From assembly GCF_030817535.1 (NCBI RefSeq), contig NZ_JAUSZL010000002.1, positions 1,860,001-1,924,000 of the forward strand: a DNA stretch of 64,000 bases, in the 5' to 3' direction. Below the pieces are notes generated by a model that worked only from the letters and a program-made list of their open reading frames with translations, did not search any database and was not told the DNA's origin. Position numbers and translations under genes: made by a program. Shown here one piece after another: positions 17,858 to 27,944 of the stretch (positions are counted from its first letter, which is position 1; the number at the start of each line of letters is the position of its first letter). The DNA is from Streptomyces sp. V3I8 (GTDB lineage: Bacteria; Actinomycetota; Actinomycetes; Streptomycetales; Streptomycetaceae).

Positions 17858-19038
17858 AGGGTCTCCTGGGCCTCGTGCCGCGACTCGGCGTACCGCTCGT
17901 AGCGTTCGTAGCGCTCGACCCGGCGCCGGTTGGCGCGCCGGAAGCGGCGGGCGACCAGCCGGGCGAGGTCCGCGGCGCCGACCATGCCCGCCTCGGGGCC
18001 GAGCTGGGCGCGGGCGATCCGGGCCTCGGGGCGGTAGCCGCGACCGGTCAGCTGGCGGCGGAAGGCGTCCCGCGCGGGGCCGATGAGCAGGTCGTCGGCC
18101 GCGCTGACGCCGCCGCCGATGACGAAGCAGGAGGGGTCGAGGGCGGCCGCGAGGTTCGCGATGCCGACGCCGAGCCACTGGCCGATGTCCTGGAGCAGTT
18201 CGATGCACATCGCGTCGCCCTCGCGGGCCAGCTCGGTGATCATCGGGCCGGTGATCTCGGCGATGTTGCCCTTGACGTGCTCGATGATCCCGTACGCCAC
18301 CGGGGAGTCGGCGGCGGCGAGCTCGCGGGCCTCGCGGACCAGGGCGTTGCCGGAGCTGTACTGCTCCCAGCAGCCGCGGTTGCCGCACGGGCAGCGGTGG
18401 CCGCCGGGCACGACCTGCATGTGGCCGAACTCGCCCGCCACGCCGAACTTGCCGCGCTTGACCTGCCCGTCCTCCAGGATGGCGCCGCCGATGCCGGTGC
18501 CCAGCGTGATCATGACGAGGTGGTCCTCGCCGCGGCCCGCGCCGAAGCGCCATTCCGCCCAGGCGGCCGTGTTGGCGTCGTTGTCGACCAGCACGGGGAC
18601 GGCGAGGCGTCCGGCGATACGGTCCCTGAGGGGTTCGTTGCGCCACGACAGGTGGGGCGCGAACAGGACGCGGTTGCGGTCCGCGTCGACCCAGCCGGCC
18701 GCGCCGATGCCGACCGCGTGCACGTCGTGCCGGTCGGAGAGGTCCAGGACCAGTTCGACGATGGTGTCCTCGACGACCTTGGGGCTCTTGGACTTGTCGG
18801 GGGTCTCGGTGCGGACCTTCTCCAGGATGTTGCCGTCCGCGTCGACGACGCCCGCCATCACCTTCGTACCGCCGATGTCGATGCCGACGGTGGGGACGCG
18901 CGGCGCCGTCAGGTGGGAACGGCGCTCACGCGTGCCCACGGTGCGCAGGACGGTGGCACGGCGGGAGCCGATGGGGGCGCCCGCGGCTCTGGCGGAGCCG
19001 AGCGCCCTGGGCAGGGCGAGGTCGCGGTAGGTGCTCAT
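17854..19038 (-). CDS. ROK-family sugar kinase (glucokinase type)
   Basis: The product phosphorylates a hexose with ATP. It has the ROK ATP-binding start TVGIDIGGTKVMAGVV (about 51-66), the sugar-binding VDNDANTAAWAEW and TLGTGIGGAI motifs, and the zinc motif GHRCPCGNRGCWEQY. The 394 residues include an N-terminal extension of about 50 residues before the kinase fold and a repetitive VERYERYERYAESR tail. Both are longer than in the housekeeping glucokinase of about 317 residues. ATG 19038 was chosen as the first start after the upstream ABC gene. It lies downstream of the ABC genes and probably activates the imported sugar. Confidence 0.87.
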   Translation of the reverse strand: MSTYRDLALPRALGSARAAGAPIGSRRATVLRTVGTRERRSHLTAPRVPTVGIDIGGTKVMAGVVDADGNILEKVRTETPDKSKSPKVVEDTIVELVLDLSDRHDVHAVGIGAAGWVDADRNRVLFAPHLSWRNEPLRDRIAGRLAVPVLVDNDANTAAWAEWRFGAGRGEDHLVMITLGTGIGGAILEDGQVKRGKFGVAGEFGHMQVVPGGHRCPCGNRGCWEQYSSGNALVREARELAAADSPVAYGIIEHVKGNIAEITGPMITELAREGDAMCIELLQDIGQWLGVGIANLAAALDPSCFVIGGGVSAADDLLIGPARDAFRRQLTGRGYRPEARIARAQLGPEAGMVGAADLARLVARRFRRANRRRVERYERYERYAESRHEAQETL

Positions 19039-19199
19039 CGCGCCGATTCTGCCGCACGCCGCCGCTGGGCTGCACGGCGGCGTCCTTCGCTGCGCTCGGC
19101 CGCCCCGGGTCGTGACCCGTCTGCTGTCAGCCGCGGGCGCGTCGTGGCTGGTCGCGCCGTTCCCCGCGCTCCTCGGGGACGCCCCGGTGCGGGCGTGTC

Positions 19200-19993
<794 letters not shown>

Positions 19994-19997
<4 letters not shown>

Positions 19998-21031
19998 GCC
20001 GTGGCCTCCGCCCGCTTGCGGACCCAGGCGTTCAGCAGGGTCGCGAGGAGCAGCATCGCCCCGAGGAAGAACTTGAACCAGTCGGGGTTCCACTCGGCGA
20101 ACACGATGCCCTTGTCCGTCATGCCGAAGATCAGCGCGCCGACCGCCGAGCCGATGGCGGAACCGTATCCCCCGGTGATCAGGCAGCCGCCGATGACGGC
20201 CGCGATGATGTACGTCAGCTCCTTGCCGACGCCCTCGCCGGACTGGACGGCGTCGAAGGAGAAGAGCAGGTGCTGTCCGGCGATCCAGGCGGCGAAGGCC
20301 ACCCCCGTGTAGAGGCCGATCCTGGTCGCGTCGACGGGGACGCCGACCGCGCGGGCCGCCTCCTTCCCGCCGCCGACGGCGAAGATCCAGTTGCCGACGC
20401 GGGTGCGCAGCAGGATCCAGGAGGCGAGTGCCACCAGGCCGAGCCACCACACGATGGTGACCTTGAAGTCGACGCCGCCGACGGTGAGGACGGACGCGAA
20501 GAGCGCCCTGGCGGACGGGAAGCCCTCCATGTCGGCGATCGTCTTCGTGGAGACGGTGCCGCTGATCAGCTTGGTGAAGCCGAGGTTCAGGCCGGTCAGC
20601 ATGAGGAAGGTGCCGAGCGTGATGATGAAGCTCGGCAGCCCGGTGCGGGTCAGCATGAAGCCGTTGAAGAAGCCGATCGCGAGCGTGACCAGGAGCGACA
20701 CGCCGACGCCGACCCAGACGTTCGCGGTCATCCGGTAACTGAACATCGACGAGATCAGTGCGGACGACGTCACCATGACGCCCGCGGACAGGTCGAACTC
20801 GCCGCCGATCATCAGCAGCGCGACGGGTACCGCCATGATGCCGATCGTGGAGGCCGCGTACAGCACGGTGCTGAGCCCTGCCGCCCGGACGAAACCGTCC
20901 GCGACCAGCGCGAAGAAGAGGAAGACGGCGAGCGCGCCGACCACCGAGCCGAGCTCGGGCCGGCCCAGCAGCCTGCGCAGCGGTGAGGTCCGCAGCAGCC
21001 GTTCGTCCGCCGTGGGGGCCGTCGCCGTCAT
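19994..21031 (-). CDS. sugar ABC transporter permease (CUT2 type)
   Basis: The 345-residue integral membrane protein has eight to ten hydrophobic segments and the CUT2 permease signatures [13 protein letters not shown] and [20 protein letters not shown]. The start (ATG 21031) overlaps the stop of the binding-protein gene, and its stop overlaps the ATPase start, so the three subunits are coupled. It is predicted to form the channel for a monosaccharide or polyol. Confidence 0.9.
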
Positions 21032-22032
21032 CGGGTCCCCCGGTCCGCGTAGTCCTTGAGCTCGGCGGCCTGGTCCTTGGTGACGATCTGCGGCCCGGTG
21101 AGGACGGGCCGGCCGCCGCCGAGGGTGTCGGCGTTGTACTTGTGCAGCCAGAGCAGGTCGACGGCCTCGTACCCCTGGAGGTAGGGCTGCTGGTCGACGG
21201 CGAAGCCCAGGGTGCCGTCCTCGAGCGCGGCGGCGACCTTGGCGTTCAGGTCGAAGGTGTCGACCTCGGCCTTGCTGCCGGCGTCCTCGCGGGCCTTGAC
21301 GGCGGTGTCCGCGTAGGGCGCGCCGAGGGTGACGACGGCGTCGACGGACGGGTCGGCCTGGAGCTTGGCGCCGATGGAGGACTGGACGGCGGACATGTCG
21401 GTGCCCTCGACGTAGAGGTTCTGGACGGTGCCGTCGAAGGTCTTCCGCACGCCCGCGCAGCGCTGCTCGTGGCCGACGTTGCCCTGTTCGTGCAGGATGC
21501 AGAGGGCCTTCTTGCGGCCGCGGCCGTTCAGCTCGTCGCCGACGGCCTCACCGGCGATCGTCTCGTCCTGGCCGATGTGGGTGAGCGCGCCGAAGGCCTT
21601 GGACTCCTTGGAGCCGGAGTTCACGGTGATCACGGGGATGCCGGCCTTCACGGCGCGGGCGACTGCGCTCTTCATGGCGTCGGGCTTGGCGAGCGTGACG
21701 ACGATGCCGTCGACGCCCTTGTCCACGGCCGCGTCCACCAGTTGTGCCTGCTGCTGGCCCTCGTCGTCGTGCGAGTACAGGAACTTGATGTTGTCCTTGT
21801 CGGCGGCCTGCTGGGCGCCGCTCTGGACGATGTCCCAGAAGGTGTCGCCGTCGCCGGAGTGCGTGATCATCGCGACGGTCCAGCGGGGCGTGTCCACCGC
21901 GGCCCCGCCCCGGACCGACGCCGCCTTGCGGGCGTCCTCGGCCCGCTTTCCGCCGGTGCTGCTGCATCCGGCCAGGGATGCGCCCAGCGCCCCTGCCAAC
22001 GCGATGCTGACCCAGGTCCGAAACCGTGCCAC
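21028..22032 (-). CDS. sugar ABC transporter substrate-binding lipoprotein
   Basis: GTG 22032 gives 334 residues starting with a lipoprotein signal whose lipobox LAGC places the modified cysteine at residue 23. The mature part is a periplasmic-binding-protein type 1 fold ([50 protein letters not shown]), the RbsB/XylF group. The substrate is not readable. The divergent Gfo/Idh dehydrogenase and the ROK kinase suggest an inositol, pentose or hexose. Confidence 0.88.
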   Translation of the reverse strand: MARFRTWVSIALAGALGASLAGCSSTGGKRAEDARKAASVRGGAAVDTPRWTVAMITHSGDGDTFWDIVQSGAQQAADKDNIKFLYSHDDEGQQQAQLVDAAVDKGVDGIVVTLAKPDAMKSAVARAVKAGIPVITVNSGSKESKAFGALTHIGQDETIAGEAVGDELNGRGRKKALCILHEQGNVGHEQRCAGVRKTFDGTVQNLYVEGTDMSAVQSSIGAKLQADPSVDAVVTLGAPYADTAVKAREDAGSKAEVDTFDLNAKVAAALEDGTLGFAVDQQPYLQGYEAVDLLWLHKYNADTLGGGRPVLTGPQIVTKDQAAELKDYADRGTR

Positions 22033-22219
22033 GAGGCCGTGCCCTTCTTGCTGCCGGTGCGTCCGCCGATACGTCCGCCGACCGGTCCACCGATGCATGG
22101 AACAACCAAGTATCGGATACGGAGGGAAGGATTCCGGACAGCGGGGCCCTCGGTGCCGCCGCGCGTCCGGGCAGGGGAGCCCCCGGCGACGGCGCGGGCG
22201 GCCGTCGAGTCGTACCAGC

Positions 22220-22984
22220 TCAGGGGCGTACGAGGAGCTGGAACTCGAAGGAGTGGCGCGAGGCGCGGTAGGTGTGGGAGCCGAACTCGACGGCGCGGCC
22301 CGTGTCGTCGAAGGTGGTGCGCTGCATGGTGAGCAGCGGGGCGCCCGCCGGCTCGTCGAGGCGCTCGGCCTCCGGGACGGTGGCGGCGCGCGCGCCGACG
22401 GACTGGCGGGCGCTGTGGAGTGTGATGCCCGCGACACGCATCAGCCGGTACAGGCCGGTGGCCTCCAGCTGCGCGCTGTCCAGCTCCAGCAGGCCGAGGG
22501 GCAGATGGTTGCAGAGGTACGCCATCGGCTCGCCGTGGGCCAGGCGCAGCCGCTCCACCCGGTGCACCTCGCTGCCCTCCGCCACCGAGAGCGAGGCCGC
22601 CACCTCCGCCGAGGCGGGGACGACGGTGTTGACGAGGACGCGGGTCGTCGGACGCTGGCCGGCCGCCTCCAGGTCGTCGTAGAGGCTGCTCAGTTCCAGG
22701 GGGCGCTTGACCTGGCTGTGCAGGACCTGGGTGCCGACGCCCCGGCGGCGTACGAGGAGGCCCTTGTCGACCAGTGACTGGATGGCCTGGCGGACCGTGG
22801 GACGGGACAGGCCCAGGCGTGCGGCCAGCTCGATCTCGTTGCCCAGGAGGTTGCCCGGGGTCAGGGCGCCCCGCTCGATCGCCGCTTCGAGCTGCTGGGC
22901 CAGCTGGAAGTAGAGCGGCACCGGGCTGTTCCGGTCGACGCTGAGCTGGAGCGGCGCGGTCGGGTCCACATCTGGTTTGGGCAC
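22220..22984 (-). CDS. GntR/HutC-family regulator
   Basis: The 254-residue protein has a GntR winged helix at about 15-80 (VPLYFQLAQQLEAAIERGAL, LAARLGLSRPTVRQAIQSLV, GLLVRRRGVGTQVL). A UTRA effector domain follows (VHRVERLRLAHGEPMAYLCNHLP, EFGSHTYRASRHSFEFQLLV). GTG 22984 was chosen because upstream in-frame codons cross the divergent promoter. It precedes the sugar ABC operon in the same direction by 187 bp and is divergent from the Gfo/Idh gene, so it is the probable local repressor. Confidence 0.88.
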   Translation of the reverse strand: MPKPDVDPTAPLQLSVDRNSPVPLYFQLAQQLEAAIERGALTPGNLLGNEIELAARLGLSRPTVRQAIQSLVDKGLLVRRRGVGTQVLHSQVKRPLELSSLYDDLEAAGQRPTTRVLVNTVVPASAEVAASLSVAEGSEVHRVERLRLAHGEPMAYLCNHLPLGLLELDSAQLEATGLYRLMRVAGITLHSARQSVGARAATVPEAERLDEPAGAPLLTMQRTTFDDTGRAVEFGSHTYRASRHSFEFQLLVRP

Positions 22985-23034
22985 GGGGCCGAGCGTAACT
23001 CCGGTGCATGATGACGGGAAGTTGTGAGGTTCGG

Positions 23035-23056
23035 TTGTCCGGACAAAGAGTTGACA
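23035..23056. promoter_or_regulatory. perfect palindrome and -35 in gntR/idh gap
   Basis: TTGTCCGGACAA (23035-23046) is a perfect 12-bp palindrome. It is followed by a TTGACA hexamer (23051-23056) about 30 bp before the dehydrogenase ATG. A partial copy of the core, TCCGGACA, occurs at 22133-22140 before the lipoprotein gene. Position and symmetry fit a GntR operator acting on both transcripts. Confidence 0.5.
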
Positions 23057-23086
23057 GGGTGTAGGATCCGCCCTCAACTTTGTCCC

Positions 23087-24100
23087 ATGCGCATCGGACT
23101 CATCGGGACGGGTCGTATCGGTACATTTCACGCGACCGCCCTCAGCCGCCACCGCGAGGTGGGCGGCTCCCTCATCGTCACGGACGCGGACCCCGCGCGA
23201 GCCCGCCGGCTCGCGGACCGCTTAGGTGCCACCGCGGCACCCGGCGTGGACGAGATCTTCACCTGGGGGGTGGACGCCGTGGTCATCACCGCGGCCACCT
23301 CGGCACACGGCGAACTGATCGGCCGGGCGGCACGGGCCGGCCTGCCCGTGTTCTGCGAGAAGCCCATCGCCCTCGACCTGGCGGGCACCCTCACGGCCAT
23401 CGCGGAGGTGGAAGCCGCCGGAACGATCCTGCAGATGGGCTTCCAGCGGCGCTTCGACTCCGGTTACACGGCCGCGCGCGAGGCGGTGCGCTCCGGCCGG
23501 CTCGGCCGGCTGCACACCGTGCGGGCGATGACGTCCGACCAGTCTCCGCCGCCGGCCGAGCACCTGCCGCTCTCCGGCGGCCTGTACCGGGACACGCTGG
23601 TGCACGACTTCGACATGCTGCGGTGGGTGACCGGGCGCGAGGTCACCGAGGTCTGCGCGATGGGGTCGGACGCCGGGCCCGCGATGTTCCGCGAGGCCGG
23701 CGACATCGACACGGCGGCGGCCGTCCTCACTCTGGACGACGGCGTGCTCGCGACGGCCACGGCGACCCGGATGAACGGCGCCGGGTACGACGTCCGCATG
23801 GAGCTGGCCGGGGAGCTGGACCAGATCGGGGCCGGGCTCGACGACCGGACGCCGATCACCTCCACGGAACCGGCGGGGCCGCCCGCCGCGACCAAGCCGT
23901 GGACGGGGTTCCTCGAACGGTTCGGCCCGGCGTACGAGGCCGAGCTGCACGCGTTCGTGGAGGTGGTGCGCGGGGAGCGGGCCAATCCGTGCGACGGGCG
24001 CGAGGCGCTGCACGCGCTGCGGATCGCCGAAGCCTGCGAGGTGTCCCGGCGGGGGCGGCGGTCGGTTCCGCTCGCGGAGATCCCGGGCGGGCGCGACTGA
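23087..24100 (+). CDS. Gfo/Idh/MocA oxidoreductase (inositol dehydrogenase-like)
   Basis: The 337-residue NAD(P)-dependent dehydrogenase has the Rossmann start MRIGLIGTGRIGTFHATAL and the sugar-binding lysine motif VFCEKPIAL at about 94-102. The catalytic region contains YRDTLVHDFDMLRWVTG. It resembles myo-inositol 2-dehydrogenase. ATG 23087 is the first codon before the Rossmann strand. Codon 46 is TTA (23222-23224), a leucine codon read only by the developmentally controlled bldA tRNA in Streptomyces. Divergent from gntR and the ABC operon, it probably oxidises the imported polyol or sugar. Confidence 0.87.
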   Translation: MRIGLIGTGRIGTFHATALSRHREVGGSLIVTDADPARARRLADRLGATAAPGVDEIFTWGVDAVVITAATSAHGELIGRAARAGLPVFCEKPIALDLAGTLTAIAEVEAAGTILQMGFQRRFDSGYTAAREAVRSGRLGRLHTVRAMTSDQSPPPAEHLPLSGGLYRDTLVHDFDMLRWVTGREVTEVCAMGSDAGPAMFREAGDIDTAAAVLTLDDGVLATATATRMNGAGYDVRMELAGELDQIGAGLDDRTPITSTEPAGPPAATKPWTGFLERFGPAYEAELHAFVEVVRGERANPCDGREALHALRIAEACEVSRRGRRSVPLAEIPGGRD

Positions 24101-24117
24101 CCCCTCCGGGGGACGGG

Positions 24118-24203
24118 GTGCGTGCGTGGTCGGCTGCGGCGCCGTCGCGGCCGGTCGCGCAGTTCCCCGCGCCCCTGAAAGGCGGGGCCGCGCCCCGGCC
24201 TTT
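24118..24203. repeat. Streptomyces-type intergenic repeat
   Basis: The stretch around 24121-24200 contains GGTCGCGCAGTTCCCCGCGC and an inverted CCTGAAAGGCGGGGC/GGCCTTTCAG pair. This is a phrase I recognise as frequently repeated between Streptomyces genes. A related phrase occurs at 19141-19180. It separates the converging dehydrogenase and response-regulator genes and may terminate both. Confidence 0.45.
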
Positions 24204-24874
24204 CAGCGGTCGTCCTGCTCCAGGAGGCCCGCGTCGTAGGTCAGCAGGGCGATCTGCACGCGGTTGTTGAGGGCGAGCTTGGCCAGGATCCGGGAGACGT
24301 GGGTCTTGACGGTGGCCACGCTCATGAACAGTCCGGCCGCGATCTCGGCGTTCGAGCGGCCCCGGCCGACGGCCACGGCGACCTCGCGTTCGCGGTCGTT
24401 GAGCGCGGCGACCCGCGTACGGGCACTCGTACGCCGGTTGCCGGGCCCGCTCCCGGCGGCGTGTGCCATCAGCTGCCGGGTCACCGTGGGCGAGAACACG
24501 GGATCACCGGCCGCGACCCGTCGCACGGCGTCCAGGATCTCCGCGGGCGGGGTGTCCTTGAGGACGAATCCGGCGGCGCCCGCGCGCAGGGCCCGCAGCA
24601 CCTGCTCGTCGGCGTGGAACGTGGTCAGGACGATGACCTCGGGCGCGTCCTCGCGGGCCCTCAGCCTTTCCGTGGCGGTCAGGCCGTCCACCGTCGGCAT
24701 CCTGATGTCCATGAGCACGACGTCGGGGCGGGTACGGTCCACGGCGGCCTCGACCTCACTGCCGTCGGCGGCCTCGCCCACGATCTCGAGGTCGTCGGCG
24801 CCGCCCAGCATGAGGGAGAGGCCGGCCCTGACCAGCGGGTCGTCGTCGACGAGGAGCAGCCGGATCGGAGTCAT
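24203..24874 (-). CDS. NarL-family response regulator
   Basis: The 223-residue regulator has a receiver domain with acidic pocket D10-D12, phospho-acceptor Asp56 (VVLMDIRMP) and Lys in FVLKDTPP. A C-terminal LuxR-type helix-turn-helix follows (ALNDREREVAVAVGRGRSNA, ATVKTHVSRILAKL). ATG 24874 is preceded by the sensor kinase gene 43 bp upstream in the same direction, forming a two-component pair. Targets are unknown. Confidence 0.92.
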   Translation of the reverse strand: MTPIRLLLVDDDPLVRAGLSLMLGGADDLEIVGEAADGSEVEAAVDRTRPDVVLMDIRMPTVDGLTATERLRAREDAPEVIVLTTFHADEQVLRALRAGAAGFVLKDTPPAEILDAVRRVAAGDPVFSPTVTRQLMAHAAGSGPGNRRTSARTRVAALNDREREVAVAVGRGRSNAEIAAGLFMSVATVKTHVSRILAKLALNNRVQIALLTYDAGLLEQDDR

Positions 24875-24917
24875 GCGCACACGGTAGTTGAGGCGCACCG
24901 AGGGCACGGCTCCCCTT

Positions 24918-26174
24918 TCAGTTCCAGGGCAGCCAGGCGTGCACGAGGAAGCCGCCGCCCGCCTCGACCCCGTGGTCCAGATGCCCGCCGGTCAGCGTGG
25001 CCCGCTCGGCGCAGCCGATCAGACCCTGGCCGGAGCCCGGGACAGGGGGGACGTCACCGGGTGGCGGCGGGTTGCGTACGCGGAGGGTGAGACCGGTGCC
25101 CGGGGCGCCGGACACGGTGACCGTGACCTCCGCGCCGGGGGCGTGCTTGCGGGCGTTGGTCAGGCACTCCTGGATGATGCGGTAGGTGGTGCGGCCCACC
25201 GAGGCCGGGACGGCGGCCGCGTCGACCACCTGATTGTCGAGTGTGACCTTCATGCCGGCCTCCCGGCTCTCGGCGACCAGCCCCTCCAGCGCGGCGAGCG
25301 TCGGCTGCGGGCGTCCGGCCTCGTCGTCGTCGCCCGCGGCCCGCAGCACCCCGATGATCTCCCGCAGGTCCTGCAGGGCCTCGTGCGCGCTCTCCCGGAT
25401 CACCCCGGCCGCCCGCGCCACCTCCGCCCTGGGGGCGTCCGGCCGGATCTCCAACGCGCCGGCGTGCACGCTGAGCAGGGTCAGCCGGTGGGCGAGCACG
25501 TCGTGCATCTCGCGTGCGATCGCCTCCCTGGCCAGCCGCTGCGCCTGCTCGGCCCGCAGCGCCGCCTCGGTCTCCGCCCGCCGCGCGCGGTCGCGCAGGC
25601 TCAGCATGAGCTGCCGCTTGGACCGCGCGAGCATCCCCCAGCTGACCACGGCGAGCGCCAGCAGTACGCCGAGGCCCACGACCACGGCGTACGGCAGGTC
25701 GGTGTCGGGGCGCCACCAGAAGAAGAAAGGGAGCAGCGCGAGCTGCGCGCCGCCCGCCCAGGCGACGTACCTGAAGGGCCGGTGCACGGCGAGCGTGAAC
25801 AGGGCGACGAGCCCCGCGCCACCCGCGGTGTTGGAGAGGAAGCAGACCGGGACCATCGCCACCGCGAGGCCGACCGGCCAGCGCCGTCTGAGCCAGACGG
25901 CCGCGCAGGCGAACGCGCCGAGCCACTGGTCGAGGACCTCCACGGCGTGCGGGATGTTCGGGTCGCCGTTCGTCTGGTCCGCGCCGAGGAGGCCCACCGC
26001 GACGGCGAGCAGGAAGCAGGCGAGGTCGACGGCCCAGTCCCGCGCGGTGCGCCGGGGGCGGCCCTTGCGGTCGGTGTGGTCCGGATCGAGGGCCGAGGTG
26101 ACGGCCGACGGCAGGAACCACCGGCGGACCGGGAGGTTCGGGGACTGCTGCTGCGGCGGCTCGGTACGGCTCAC
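24918..26174 (-). CDS. membrane sensor histidine kinase (NarL-type partner)
   Basis: GTG 26174 yields 418 residues. Four to five hydrophobic segments occupy about 45-190, with no sizeable extracytoplasmic domain, so sensing is probably within the membrane. The HisKA_3 dimerisation helix has REMHDVLAHRLTLLSVHAG with phospho-acceptor His224. A HATPase domain carries NARKHAPGAEV and GQGLIGCAERATLTGG. Longer in-frame starts would run through GC-rich intergenic sequence and were rejected. Confidence 0.9.
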   Translation of the reverse strand: MSRTEPPQQQSPNLPVRRWFLPSAVTSALDPDHTDRKGRPRRTARDWAVDLACFLLAVAVGLLGADQTNGDPNIPHAVEVLDQWLGAFACAAVWLRRRWPVGLAVAMVPVCFLSNTAGGAGLVALFTLAVHRPFRYVAWAGGAQLALLPFFFWWRPDTDLPYAVVVGLGVLLALAVVSWGMLARSKRQLMLSLRDRARRAETEAALRAEQAQRLAREAIAREMHDVLAHRLTLLSVHAGALEIRPDAPRAEVARAAGVIRESAHEALQDLREIIGVLRAAGDDDEAGRPQPTLAALEGLVAESREAGMKVTLDNQVVDAAAVPASVGRTTYRIIQECLTNARKHAPGAEVTVTVSGAPGTGLTLRVRNPPPPGDVPPVPGSGQGLIGCAERATLTGGHLDHGVEAGGGFLVHAWLPWN

Positions 26175-26529
26175 GATCGGCAAATCTACGCAGCACCGGC
26201 CGCGCGCACCGCCCCGCGGACGCGGTCCGCGACCGAAGTCGGGGCACGGCAGACTTTCGGCGCGGTCCGCCGTGCCGTTCGGGGACTTCCGTCGCGCGGT
26301 CGCGGACAGCGCGAAGGCGGGCCGGGGAGTTCTCCCGCCCCCGACCACCGCTGGGCGGTGCCCCGGACGGGCTGACCATGTCAGCCCGTCCGGCGTTTGA
26401 GGACGAGCGCGCCAGCGCGACAGGGGGGTCCGGGGGCGCAGCCCCCAGGGACGATGGGGTCCCCCCCCGGTCGAGCGAAGCCGAGAGTGGGGAGGGAAGG
26501 GGCGGCGGGGGCGGTCAAACCCCGCCGGG
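26175..26529. repeat. 355-bp gap with common Streptomyces repeat
   Basis: The segment 26382-26447 (CAGCCCGTCCGGCGTTTGAG ... GGGGGCGCAGCCCCCAGG) is a phrase recurrent in Streptomyces intergenic DNA. It includes a GGGGGCGCAGCCCCC hairpin. It lies after the allantoicase stop on its strand and may act as terminator. No gene was seen in the rest. Confidence 0.55.
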
Positions 26530-27660
26530 TCAGCCGCCGAGTTCCTGGTGGCGGGCGGCCAGCCGGTCCGCGCCGTCGTCCGTCAGGGCGCCGAACAGCC
26601 GCAGCCGGGAGATCCCGCCGTCGGGGTAGATGTCGACACGCGCGTGCGTCCCGACGGCCGCCGCGTCGAGCACGAACCGGTGGTTCGTGTCCGGCTGCAG
26701 CCGCGTCCGGGGCAGGACCTCCGTCCACTCCCCGTCCGAACCGTCCCGCACCGAAACGGCCGCCCACCCCGCCGCGTTGCCCTTCAGGTACGCCGTGTCG
26801 ATCTCGACCGCACGGATCTCGGACCGCGCCACGAGCCGGTAGCGGATCCAGTCGTTGCCCCGGTCGCGCCGCCGCCGGGTCTCCCAGCCGTCGTCCATCT
26901 TGCGCGAACGCCCCGGCTGGATGGTGTTGGTGGGGGGCGAGTAGAAGCGGTTGGACGCGTCCTCGACCTGGCCGCCGTTCTCCAGGGCGACCACGTCGAA
27001 GGTACCGAGGACCGACAGCCACCGCGGGTCCGGTACGACCTCGCCGTACACACGCAGGCGCGCGATGCCGCCGTCGGGGTGCTGGTTGACGCGCAGGTGG
27101 GTGAAACGCTGCTCCACGTCGACGGCGAACCCGTTGGCGGCGTGGCCGCCGACCTCCGTACGCGGGACGAGGGTGGTCCACTTGACGTCGTCCGCGAGGA
27201 GCTCCTCGGGGGACGGGGAGCCGGGTACCGAGACGCCCTCGACGGACACGGCCTGCGGGTAGTTGCCCCGGAAGTGGGCGGTGTCGACGACGACGCCGCG
27301 TACGACACCGGGGGCACCGAGGCGGACCAGCGCCCAGTCGTGGTCGTCGGCGGTGGGCCACGGATGGTCGGCACGGGCACCGCGCCGGCGCCGGGTCTCC
27401 CAGCCGTCCATGATCTTGCCCTTGTGGCCGAAGTGCTCGGGGTCGAACTCGGCGGGCCCGGGCAGCAGCAGGTTCTCGCGCTGGGCGAAGAACTCGTCGT
27501 TGGCGGCGACGACCCCGGCGCCGAGCTGCCGGTCGGCGAGGTTGGCGTACTGGGTGAAGGGGAAGTCGGCGGTGCGGTGGTCCGCGTACGGGTCACCGCC
27601 TCCGTAGGGGTTCGCGTCGCCGGTGAAACGAGCCAAAGGGGATCGCTGCTGCTCGGTCAC
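26530..27660 (-). CDS. alc: allantoicase
   Basis: The product hydrolyses allantoate to ureidoglycolate and urea in purine catabolism. The 376-residue protein shows the internal duplication typical of allantoicase: KIMDGWETRRRRGARADHPW (about 80-100) with DHDWALVRLG, and RKMDDGWETRRRRDRGNDWI (about 256) with YRLVARSEIRAVEIDTAYLKGN. RLRVYGEV and SRLRLFGAL end the two repeats. GTG 27660 has AAAGGAAG upstream. It lies downstream of allB in the same direction. Confidence 0.93.
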   Translation of the reverse strand: MTEQQRSPLARFTGDANPYGGGDPYADHRTADFPFTQYANLADRQLGAGVVAANDEFFAQRENLLLPGPAEFDPEHFGHKGKIMDGWETRRRRGARADHPWPTADDHDWALVRLGAPGVVRGVVVDTAHFRGNYPQAVSVEGVSVPGSPSPEELLADDVKWTTLVPRTEVGGHAANGFAVDVEQRFTHLRVNQHPDGGIARLRVYGEVVPDPRWLSVLGTFDVVALENGGQVEDASNRFYSPPTNTIQPGRSRKMDDGWETRRRRDRGNDWIRYRLVARSEIRAVEIDTAYLKGNAAGWAAVSVRDGSDGEWTEVLPRTRLQPDTNHRFVLDAAAVGTHARVDIYPDGGISRLRLFGALTDDGADRLAARHQELGG

Positions 27661-27694
27661 GTGATCAGGTCTTCCTTTCGGGGGCGGGGTCTAG

Positions 27695-27798
27695 GTCCGG
27701 ATCGGGATCGGAGTCCGGGTCCGGATCGGGATCGGAGTCCGGGTCCGGGTCCGGATCGGGATCGGGATCGGGATCGGAGTCCGGGTCCGGGTCCGGGG
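27695..27798. repeat. hexanucleotide repeat tract
   Basis: About seventeen imperfect 6-bp units (TCCGGG, TCGGGA, TCGGAG) fill the gap upstream of allantoicase. They leave all frames open on the reverse strand but encode only PIPIRTRT-like dipeptides, so the tract is not a gene. Confidence 0.8.
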
Positions 27799-27852
27799 CG
27801 GGGTCGGCGCCGCCGCGGATGCGGACGGCCGGAGGCGCACGCGGGCGGATCG

Positions 27853-27944
27853 CCTCCGGCCGGTCCGCAGGGTCACCTCCGGCCGGTCCGGAGCGTCACC
27901 CCCGGCCGGTCCGCAGGGTCACCTCCGGTCGGTCCGGCGGGACA
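27853..27944. repeat. four 23-bp tandem repeats across the allB stop
   Basis: Four units of 23 bp lie at 27853-27875, 27876-27898, 27899-27921 and 27922-27944, each close to CCTCCGGCCGGTCCGCAGGG plus TCA. The third unit ends in TCA, which on the reverse strand is the stop codon of allantoinase. The last coding residues (RRTDRR) are therefore written by a repeat unit. Confidence 0.85.

Noticed and set aside
27691..27876. 61-codon ORF of PIPIRTRT repeats
   Set aside because: Product of the hexanucleotide repeat; no ribosome-binding site or conservation expected.
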